From contig NZ_JAFBDR010000004.1 in assembly GCF_016908325.1 (NCBI RefSeq), forward strand, positions 124,001 to 188,000: 64,000 nt of DNA. The letters run 5' to 3'. A program made the position numbers and the translations under genes. Source of the stretch: Aquibacillus albus (GTDB taxonomy: Bacteria; Bacillota; Bacilli; Bacillales; Amphibacillaceae). A model generated the notes under the pieces. The model was not told the DNA's origin. It saw only the letters and a program-made list of their open reading frames with translations, and made no database searches. Shown in pieces: positions 35,209 to 45,400 of the stretch (positions are counted from its first letter, which is position 1; the number at the start of each line of letters is the position of its first letter).

Positions 35209-37548
35209 TTGAATCGCATGAACTTTGTAATGTGCATATTTGTCTCTCGGAACCTCTTCGATAAATGTACTCGGTTCACCTAAGGAGAACATGCACAATT
35301 GGTGCATTGCTCTTGTACATGCTGTATAGAAAAGATTTCTTTCTAATTCCTTGTTGTATTGCGTTTTTGATGCGTTATATACAATAACCGTGTCAAACTC
35401 AATCCCTTTTGCTAAGTAAGCCGGAATAACGATGACACCTTTATGGAAAGTATGTGTTGAAGCATCCATCATCTTTGCTTCCATCCTCGTACGTAACCAG
35501 TGATAAACGACCTGACTTTCCTGCATCGTTTTACATATAACTGCTATTGTTTCATGACCCATACTTTGATAATCTTTCACTTGCTGTAAAAGTTTTTCGT
35601 TTAAAATTTCCGCATGATCCACTTCCATCAATACTGGCTTATCTCCATCACGGTTAAAGGCTTCAATTAAATCTCCGTTCGGCATAAATGACTTCGAAAA
35701 TTCAACGATTGGCATTGTAGAACGATAACTTCGCGTCAACGTTATCGCCTCATGCTTTTCCTTCATTTTTCCCGATAGTAACGTTTCCTCATGTAACGCA
35801 TGTGCATAAATGGCCTGGTTAATGTCACCGAGTAAAGTCATTCTGCTGCTTGGGAACATCTTTTTCAAGAAGGCAAACTGAAAAGGAGAATAATCCTGTG
35901 CCTCATCAATAAACACGTGCTGGATATTACGATTTGACATGAACCCAAGAAGCGATTTTTTAAAGTATAGGTATGGAGTTGCATCCTCCCACGTTAAATA
36001 CTTATCATCTAAATTACTAATCGTATGATTACAAATTGATTTCCAATTGGATGGAAGACCATTTTTGTTCGTAAGTCGCTGTTTCCTGAATAATGCGGTA
36101 TATGTTTTTTTGATATCCACAAAAAACAATCGTTTAATTTTTTGCTTTAGTGGCTTCAATTTATTGGAAACGACACGCTTTCGCAACAAATACTCTTCTC
36201 TTAAATAATCATCAAACGTATCTTCAGAGAACTTGTTCTCTTCCTCTAGCTGTTGATGAACATCCAAGTATTCATCCTTACCTAATAATTCTGTTTCTTC
36301 GATGACCCAATCTTTTTCCATCTCCTGTAATTCAAATTCCTTTAATTGTCGTAGTAACCATTTCGCAACGGCTTCCATTCGATTTGGAATATTCATGCTG
36401 TCATCTAATGAATAAAAGTAGGATGCTATTTGTTCTTTTGTAATCAAACGTTTGCCGCGAAAGGTAATATTTCGGAATTTTATCCCACTGTTTGCCAGTT
36501 CCATAACAAATTGATCAATCAAGTGCTTAAAATCAATGCTTGCCTTATAACTTATCGATTGAACTCTTTCCTCATATGTGTCTCCATGGCCTTTTAAATA
36601 AAACTCCATTTGTTCAAACGGAGACTCAATCGTAAAACGTTTACCTAATTCATTATCAATGTAATCATAAAAAGTTGTTTGTTTCATATTCTCTTCACCA
36701 AGCTCCGGCAAAACAGTGGCTACGTAGCTGTTAAAAAGTGGATTGGGTGAAAACAAGATAATATTGTCCGAACTTAAATTTTCACGGTATCGGTATAATA
36801 AATAAGCGACACGTTGAAGTGCTGCAGACGTTTTACCACTACCTGCTACACCTTGCACGATTAACAAGTCACTTTTTTCATTTCGTATGATTTGATTTTG
36901 CTCGCGCTGAATAGTAGCTACAATACTTTTCATTTGCGTATCAGCATTATTGCCTAATACCGCTTGTAATAAGTGATCACCAATTGTTAACCCTGTATCA
37001 AACATCCCTTTAATGTTGGCATCACGAATAATGTATTGGCGCTTGAGCGTTATTTCACCCTCAATTTCATCATCCACTGTTTCATATTTAGCCCGACCCG
37101 GTGGATAATCATAATACAAACTGGAGATGGGAGCCCTCCAATCATAAATTAAAAAATCTTCATCATTTTCATCCATTAAAGAAGAAATACCAATATAAAT
37201 TGGCTCAGACTCATCGAACCCATCTTCTGAAAAATCGATTCTTCCGAAATAAGGCGAACTTTCTAAGCGCTCCAGTGTCTTTAATTGTTCACTTACCTGT
37301 CCATGGCTTCTTTCTCTCTCAGATAAAAATTCGGCTTGTTGCTTTATGCTTGCTTGTGTTTCGATAACATCATCTGGCTCATCTAGGTTAACCGTTACAT
37401 CTTCCCAGAAGTTTTTTCTTATATCAATGACACGATCTTTAATTTGTCCAGCTCTTTCGCGGAGCTTTATCATTTTATTTTTAATTTCATTTACAACCAT
37501 ATGAACACGCTTTTGTTCGTCCGCCCACTCTTTATCGTTTGGATCCAT
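35194..37548 (-). CDS. helD: RNA polymerase recycling motor HelD
   Basis: HelD is a UvrD/Rep-like helicase-fold ATPase that enters stalled RNA polymerase and removes nucleic acids. The 784-residue length and layout fit the Firmicutes enzyme. It has an N-terminal coiled-coil arm of about 90 residues, SYYDYPPGRAKYE-like linker (here SLYYDYPPGRAKYE), Walker A GVAGSGKTSAALQRVAYLLY near residue 233, Walker B HVFIDEAQDYSPFQ, and LLGDINQAIY. C-terminal motifs include LTRSYRSTMPIVEFS and LFYTACTRAMHQL. The ATG at 37548 follows GGGGGTG. It is a single gene. Confidence 0.93.
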   Translation of the reverse strand: MDPNDKEWADEQKRVHMVVNEIKNKMIKLRERAGQIKDRVIDIRKNFWEDVTVNLDEPDDVIETQASIKQQAEFLSERERSHGQVSEQLKTLERLESSPYFGRIDFSEDGFDESEPIYIGISSLMDENDEDFLIYDWRAPISSLYYDYPPGRAKYETVDDEIEGEITLKRQYIIRDANIKGMFDTGLTIGDHLLQAVLGNNADTQMKSIVATIQREQNQIIRNEKSDLLIVQGVAGSGKTSAALQRVAYLLYRYRENLSSDNIILFSPNPLFNSYVATVLPELGEENMKQTTFYDYIDNELGKRFTIESPFEQMEFYLKGHGDTYEERVQSISYKASIDFKHLIDQFVMELANSGIKFRNITFRGKRLITKEQIASYFYSLDDSMNIPNRMEAVAKWLLRQLKEFELQEMEKDWVIEETELLGKDEYLDVHQQLEEENKFSEDTFDDYLREEYLLRKRVVSNKLKPLKQKIKRLFFVDIKKTYTALFRKQRLTNKNGLPSNWKSICNHTISNLDDKYLTWEDATPYLYFKKSLLGFMSNRNIQHVFIDEAQDYSPFQFAFLKKMFPSSRMTLLGDINQAIYAHALHEETLLSGKMKEKHEAITLTRSYRSTMPIVEFSKSFMPNGDLIEAFNRDGDKPVLMEVDHAEILNEKLLQQVKDYQSMGHETIAVICKTMQESQVVYHWLRTRMEAKMMDASTHTFHKGVIVIPAYLAKGIEFDTVIVYNASKTQYNKELERNLFYTACTRAMHQLCMFSLGEPSTFIEEVPRDKYAHYKVHAIQKSSR

Positions 37549-37805
37549 TTACGCACACCCCCGCTGGATATCTACTAGAGGATATTAAAAAATGATGCAT
37601 TTATCTGGTGATGAGATAGTCTGAATTATTATACGTACTAGCTTCATCCCTTACCCTCATTATATGAAACCATCCAAAAATCTGATATTTGACATAGCAT
37701 TTATAGTTAGTTAGTATTATATTGGTTTTTTATACTTATTTAGGAAATATCATCGCTTTAATCTTTTTAAAATGATAACATTGAAAATTCCCCTTTTCAA
37801 GCACT

Positions 37806-38822
37806 CTATGACAAGGTTTTCCCTCTTAAATCAAAAGCTTCCGATAGTAATTGATACCCCTTTACCTTATCATGAAAATCATACAACATACTAGCAAGCA
37901 TAAATTCGTTTGTATTATATTGTTTACTTAATGTTGTTATTTTATTTTTGATTGTTTGTGGAGAACCGATTAATACTTTCTTTCGGTTTTCTTTCATTAT
38001 TTGACGATCGTTTTCTGTTAATTGATAATTGTTCGCTTGTTCTGGTGATAACATCCCACTTATTTTTTCCCCTTTTGCAATTTGTAAAAAATGAATATCA
38101 AAAGACATAGCAAGAAATTCTGCTTCTGCGTCTGTTTCACCACAAACGACAAAAAAGGCTACCAAATTATTTGGGCGCTCCTGTATAGCCGAACGTTGAA
38201 AGGTTTGCTGATAATTTTCAACGATACCTCCGCCATGATGACCACTAATAAACGGAGCAAACGCATAGGAAATGCCGTTTTGAGCTGCAAGTCCTGCACT
38301 ACCGCCGCTAGAACCTAACAACCAAAGACTCGGCTTTGAGGATATGGCCGGCATTGCCTTTAGCCCTTTAAATCGATGGTTCGGATCGTTGGAGTCCGTC
38401 AGATAATAAATTAAATCACTGACTTGCTCCGGATAATTATCATAGGACAGCTGTTTATGCTCCTGTAACGCCATCGTAGCTAATGGCATCCCACCAGGGG
38501 CTCTGCCAACACCTAAATCAATTCTACCTGGATAAAGTGCTTCAAGAAGACGAAAATTTTCCGCAACCTTATACGCACTATAGTGGGGCAGCATGACACC
38601 GCCAGATCCAACACGAATGGTTGTTGTATTCGCTGCAATATGTGGAATAAACACCTCTGGACTTGAGTGACCTAATGTTTCAAGATGATGCTCTGAAATC
38701 CAAAATCGATGGTAACCTAAACGTTCAGCAATCTGCGCGAGCTTGACCGTGTTTTGTAATTCTTCCCCTGCATTCCCACCTTGGGGAATAACTGTTTGAT
38801 CTAATATACTTAACCGAATCAT
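37806..38822 (-). CDS. LLM-class flavin-dependent oxidoreductase
   Basis: The 338-residue protein is a luciferase-like TIM-barrel oxidoreductase: LAQIAERLGYHRFWISEHHLE, IRVGSGGVMLPHYSAYKVAE, and LYPGRIDLGVGRAPGG are the hallmarks of the alkanal monooxygenase-like subgroup. It has a SSGGSAGLAAQNGISYAFA flavin-phosphate segment. It probably uses FMNH2 or F420-like flavins to oxidise a small substrate; the specific reaction is unknown. The ATG at 38822 follows TGGAGGAA. Confidence 0.92.
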   Translation of the reverse strand: MIRLSILDQTVIPQGGNAGEELQNTVKLAQIAERLGYHRFWISEHHLETLGHSSPEVFIPHIAANTTTIRVGSGGVMLPHYSAYKVAENFRLLEALYPGRIDLGVGRAPGGMPLATMALQEHKQLSYDNYPEQVSDLIYYLTDSNDPNHRFKGLKAMPAISSKPSLWLLGSSGGSAGLAAQNGISYAFAPFISGHHGGGIVENYQQTFQRSAIQERPNNLVAFFVVCGETDAEAEFLAMSFDIHFLQIAKGEKISGMLSPEQANNYQLTENDRQIMKENRKKVLIGSPQTIKNKITTLSKQYNTNEFMLASMLYDFHDKVKGYQLLSEAFDLRGKTLS

Positions 38823-39285
38823 ACGCTTGATTCCTCCAATCCAATACGCACGTTACTATTCTAGTTTAATAAGTAATGAAAGCAATCATGCATACAAATA
38901 AGGGGTAATCGGATAATGTGTGGAATCTTTTTTCACTAAATTGGTAAACCAAATGTTTATATAAGTATGAAGATGTAGAGTGGAAAATTAGGGAGTAATG
39001 ATACCAGTATGTTACTTTTACAGTTGAAAATGTTCTTTTTTATTTATTCTACTATAAAGCTAATACTGTTGATGAACTCTACCAACTCTATCAATCCTGT
39101 GTAACCGAAATACCCAAATAACTAAACAAGTCTATGAACAATTATAAATAGATATTTAACTCTTTTCTATATCCATAACAAATGCTTATACAGAATCTTT
39201 AAAACGACTGATTAAGACAAATAAATCATAGAATTAACACGATTGTTTATCTACTGGAATATAGGAACATAAAGAAATATCGTTG

Positions 39286-39318
39286 CGCCTCATAAGTATT
39301 TTATGAGGTGTTTTTTTG
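39286..39318 (+). terminator. Orphan terminator in the leader of the Rhs gene
   Basis: CCTCATAA, GTATT, TTATGAGG followed by TTTTTTTG is a good plus-strand terminator, yet no plus-strand gene lies upstream within several kilobases. The 660-base gap 38823-39484 holds nothing else but a promoter candidate. Confidence 0.7.
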
Positions 39319-39328
39319 TTTATAGTAA

Positions 39329-39357
39329 TTGGTAAATTAATCACATCCTAGTAATAC
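39329..39357 (+). promoter_or_regulatory. Candidate promoter of the Rhs/WapA-like gene
   Basis: TTGGTA (39329-39334), a 17-base spacer and TAATAC (39352-39357) form a moderate sigma-A promoter about 130 bases before the start codon. Confidence 0.45.
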
Positions 39358-39484
39358 TGTGTAATTATTTATCGAAGCTCTTTTATTAAAAATTTCATGT
39401 TAGACTGACAAACATGTCTGTTTTTGAAGGAGGTGAACAGAAGGCAATTCTAACGGAAAAATAAATGAAATGGAGGTAACATCT

Positions 39485-42400
39485 TTGAAAAAGTATAAGA
39501 AATCACATATTTTATTACTTATCGCAACACTACTCTTTCAAATGATTCCAATGAATACTATGGCTAATGAGTATGTGGAGCCACCAGTTGAGCCTTTAAA
39601 TAACAAGGATACAGAAGAAAAAATAACTATTGGTGAATTAAAAGATAAACGAGAAAAAAATGTTAAGCACTTTATAAAATCAGATTATACGTATGAGGCA
39701 GTCGTTTATCCAGCTGCAGTTCACTATAAAGAAAATAATCAGTGGAAAAATATTGATAATTCCATAGTTGAACATACCAATGACCAAGGTCAAAAGGTTC
39801 TGGAAAATAAACAGAATCGTTTCCATGTACAATTTGCTAAGAATACGAATGCAAAGAACTTGGTTACTTTTAAAGAAGACGGTTATAAATTATCTTGGAA
39901 CATGAAAGATCCCATTGAATCCAATGCAAAAGTCCTTAAGAAAGATTCAGAAAAAATAGATGCTTTATCTGAAAACGATAAAAAGCAACTTCTTACCGAT
40001 ATAACATCCAATGTAACCTATTATGATGTGTTACCAAATGTCGATCTTTCCTATGATATACAATCTGAAGGAATTAAAGAAGATATTATTTTGAAGGAGC
40101 CTATGGACAACCCTTCCTTTCAATTTGAATTAAAAAGTAACAATGTCATTCCAAAATTAGAAAATAACAATACAGTTATTTTTTACGATAAAGAAAACCC
40201 TTCAAAAGAAGTTTTCAAAATGGACACTCCATTTATGTATGATGATAAAGGAGAAGAAAGTAAAGCTATTGATGTCGATTTAGAGGAAACGAATCAAGGG
40301 AATCAAGGATATGAATTAACGATTACGCCAAATGATGACTGGATCAACAGTAGTGAACGTGTCTATCCTGTAACGGTGGATCCAACCCTGAGTACCTCTA
40401 CAGACCCAACAAAAATCTATGACAATCATGTGTCCGAAAATTACCCCGATGAGAATTACAAATTATTTGATCGACTAAAAATTGGAGAAGGATCCAGTTC
40501 AGGTTATAACCGTACATTCCTGTCATTTGATTTACCATCTATTGATTCAGGAGACATTATTACAGGGGCATACTTATCTTTAAGGTTATATAACGATCAA
40601 CCTAATACGGTTCAGGCGGATGTTCACAAAGTTACAGAGCCATGGGATACCGATACCATCACATGGTCGAACAAACCGGATTATGATAAGGATATTATTA
40701 AAGACTATCAATCTGTCAATGGTGAAGCAGGTGATCTATTTTTATGGGACATTACCAACATTGCCAAGGATTGGTATGTTTCAGATGAAAATAACGGTCT
40801 GATGATTAAAGCACATCAAGATAGTGACCCTTATACGGAATTTTTATCATCAGATACTTCTGAAGATATCTATCGTCCAGAAGTGACCATCCAATATGTG
40901 AATCACTCGGGTCTTGAAAATTACTGGACATATCACTCCCAAGATGTGGGGAGAGCTGGAACTGGGTATGTCAACGATGCCAATGGAAACCTTGTTTTTA
41001 TTCATGAAGATGTAAGTATGGGTGGTAACCGAATGCCTGTTACCATCAATCACGTATTCAATAGTAATGATCGAAAAGAAGATCGAAATGAAGACAAAGG
41101 ATACGGTCCAGGGTGGCGATTAAACTTAAACCAGAAGGTTGAACCGGAAACCATTGATGGGGAAGACTTTTATCGTTATATTGACGAGGATGGAACCGTT
41201 CATTACATGGAACATGACTCTGGTGACACCTATAAAGATGAATCTGGTTTAGATTTAACACTAACCGTTGATTCAGATTCCACAAACGAGCGTTATACGA
41301 TTAAAGATAAAAAAGATAATGAATTAAACTTTACATCCTATGGTTATTTACGAAATATTACTGACTCCAACGGGAATAAAATAGAATTGTCTTATGATAC
41401 CAATGTACTTGTGGGAGTCACAGACGGGGCTGGAAGAGAGTTTACTTTAAACACCGACTCAGACAACAAATTACAAAGTATTGTAGCCCCAAGTGGAAAA
41501 ACAACCAGTTACCAATATGATGATAATGGACAACTAGAGTCGATTATCTATCCAGATAATGAACAGGTGACCTATGACTACGACACGTCGACAGGACACT
41601 TAAAAAAGATTACGAATATCGATGGATCCCAAATGAACTATCACTACTATGATGAAAGTCCATATCGTGTCAAAAAGGTTCAAGAAACACATGTGGATGG
41701 CGCCATCGGGAATGAATTATCCCTTGAATATGGATATAATACAACTATTTTCACGGATACCAAAGGTCGACAAAACATCTATCAATTTAATAATCAAGGA
41801 AACACGATAAGTGTCAAAAATGATGAGGGATACGCCCAATACTCAGAATTTATAGAAGATAATGATGAAGATAGGAATAAAAACAAACTTTCGAATGCGT
41901 CTAAACTTCAAAAAACGGTGATTAATTTCTTGAAAAATCATAATGTGGAAGAAGAAAGTGACTGGATAGCTGAAGGATGGCAAGACTCTACCGCTAATTT
42001 AAGTTTTACAACCGAAGAAAGTTATCACGGGAACCAAGCATTAAAGATAGAAAAAACAAATACCAGTGATCGCCATTACTATAGCCAAGCATTAGCGCTT
42101 GATAAAGGTGAGACTTACACCTTTTCTGGCCATGTCAAAACAAAAGGAATTTCCAATGAGAATAGAAAAGGCGCTGGATTATTTATTGGTTATCAAGAAA
42201 ACAACGGGGATTGGAACTTTGAGTATAGTGCATTTAAAAAAGGTACCTCCGACTGGGAAAGGGAAGAAATTACCTTTACCTTACCGGAAGATGCGGCTTC
42301 AACGACCGTTTATGCAAGAGCTGCAGTCATTGAGGAAGCTGGAACAGCATACTTTGATGCGCTGCAAGTAGAGGAAGGTCCCATTGCTAATCGTTATAAT

Positions 42401-45400
42401 CTTATTGAGAATCCCGACTTCCAATACGGAAGTGACACGCCAACCTTTTGGTCAAAAAATGATGCGATGAATACCTCTGATACCTTAGACGAACAGGAGG
42501 ACAATCCGAAGACATTGGATGAGCATGTTTTCCAGATTCATGGGGAACCGGGAAAAAGAAAAACGTTGTATCAAACCGTCGATGTTTCCGGTGAAGAAGG
42601 AGATATCTTTGTCTTTGGTGGATGGTCGAAAGGAGACTCTGTTCCGACTGGATCCAAACGAAGATTTTCCATTGAACTCGGAATTAAAAAAGAGGATGAT
42701 TCTTATCAGTGGGTAAGAAAAAAATTCAATGAGGATTCACAAGTGTGGCAATACCTTTCCGGGGGAGCCGTGGCTGAAGATGATTATAAAAGTATTAATG
42801 TGTATATCGAATATTATGAAAATGAAAATGATGCCTCTTTTGATGGGATTCAGTTATACAAAGAGGGCTTCGGTCAAAGCTACCAATACGATGAAGATGG
42901 AAATCTGGTTTCCACGAAAGAACTAGCGAAAGAGAATGCGACGTTTAAGTATAGTGAAGAAAATGATTTAACAACATCCATTGATCCAAAAGGGTCCAAC
43001 TACGAGTATGACTATGACTCCGAGCATAATCTAGAAAAAGCAACGTCGTCTGAAAATGTGGTGAATAGCTTTGAATATGATTCACATGGAAATCCAACAA
43101 CGGCGAAAGTTGGTGAAAATGGACTGTTTATCACTACCACCTCTGAATATACAGAAGATAGTGAAAACTATTTGGAATCCGTTCAAGATCCTTTAGGTAA
43201 TGAAGTTGTCTATTCCTGGGATGAATTACAAGATGAACAAACGAGCGTGTTAGACCCTAAAGGTCAACAGACAACCTTTAAATATGATGATCGAAGTCGA
43301 TTAACAGATGTATTCAAAGATGTGGATGGCGATACAGCAACCAACAGTTATTCTTATAAGGATGATCGGATCGAAAGCATCTGGCAAAACGGATTTACCT
43401 ATTCCTTTGATTATGATGATTTTGGAAATCAAACTAAAACATTTGTAGGGACTCAAAAAATCCTAGAGCATCACTATGAAGTGTACAATAAGGATGGGGA
43501 AACGATTACAACTGGATTATTAGAGGAGACAGCGTACGAGAATGATCAAAAGGTTGGTTATGTGTACGATAACACCGATCGATTAACAGGTCTAACAGAT
43601 GGCAGTAACACTTTATTTGAATATAATTATGATGCCTCAGGGAATCTTGGTTATTTGCAAGATCATGTGAATGAAACAAGTTATCGATATGAATACGATC
43701 TATCCAATCGTCTGGCTAGGATTTTGGAGGAAAATGGAGATCAAACACAGTATGTTTTTGATTCGAATGATAACTTGGTTATGTTGCGTGAAACCATATC
43801 AGGAAATTCTTATCAAACGGACTATCGTTATACCAATGATAATCGACTTCAAAACGTGACGTACCCTAGTACCAGTACCCTACACGAATCGTTAGAAATA
43901 TTTCCATTATCAAATAATCTAACTGGTACCAAAGGAACGCATCCAGTTCGTGAAAATGCTGTTTTTGAAAAGGATGACTCGAATAAATACGCCTTTTCTC
44001 CGTATGAAGCAACCACGAATTTGGTTCCGGAAAATGTTTCCTTTGAAGATGACAAATCAGATTGGTCATTCTCTGACTGGAATGGTTCAACTGGAGAATG
44101 GAGAGTGGTTAACGATAGCGTAAACGGGTCGTCTAGTATTGAAAGTTATGATGCCGACGGGCTTAGTGATGGCAGTAAAACCAATGCTGTTGCTTATCAA
44201 GATTATCACCTATCTTCAGAGTTATCCAACGATACAGCATATACATTCAGTGCCTATGCTAAGAGAGTTGGAGATTCACAGCCAAAACTATCATTACAAG
44301 CAACAGATGCAAATGGGGATAGCCTATTATATGAAACAGTTACCAGAGACATTCCGAAGAATGAATGGACAAAAATTAGTCAAACGGTGACGGTTCCTTC
44401 AGGAACTACAAAAATCCGTTCCATAGTTCGTTCTGATGTTGCCGATTATGATGTCGTACGATTTGATGCAGTTCAATTGGAAAAAACCAATGTGGCATCT
44501 CCGTTTACTACAACATCATCATCAGATGCAGAGAATGTATATGACTTGAATATTGACAAATCATCGGGAACCATGAGTACATGGTTTAACACGCATGATA
44601 TGGATACAACCCGGGTGATTATGTCTAATGCTAATGCGAGTAACGATAAATATCTAAATGTCTCCATGGGAACGGATAATAAAATTGCTGTTTCTGCTTT
44701 AACAAGTAATGGGGATTACCAACGAATCATTGACAATACCGATCCGGTAATAGAAAAAGACAAATGGTATTTTGTCTCATTAAAATGGGAAGAAATTAAC
44801 GGTACACTCAACGTCACCCTGTTTATTAATGATCAACAATATACCGGTTCAACCGATGATTTTACGGATTTCTCCCATACAGAAACAGCCATTGGAAGTA
44901 ATACGTTCGGAAATTATGCATTAAACGGGCAGATGGAACAATTCGCTTATTCGAATGAAGCATTGTCTAGCAGCACGATAGAAGCTATTTATGAAAAAGG
45001 AAGAGTAAATAACATTCATACGGTGTATGATTCCTTGGGACGTGCAACCACCCAATTAATCGATACCGGAAACGCACAACTCAAAAGTCATATGACGTAT
45101 ACACCAGGAGAAAGTGGCTCCACCACGAGCCAAATCCAAATGCTATGGAATCAAGGAAAAACCATAGATGGTGTGCGAGTTGGCGGAGACTTTGCTGGAG
45201 AATTTCACTTAAATGAAAACTCATCAGGAGAAAATGCAGGCGAAATCGCTGTTGATCATGGCAATGGAACGTTTAACCACCCGAATGGTACAGCATATAA
45301 CGTTCAATCTGATAAATATGTGTATACAACCTTGGAAGGTGGAGGAAATGCGGATCGTTACCTGATGTTTATTGGTTCCGATTCAGAACGCTTTAACTAC

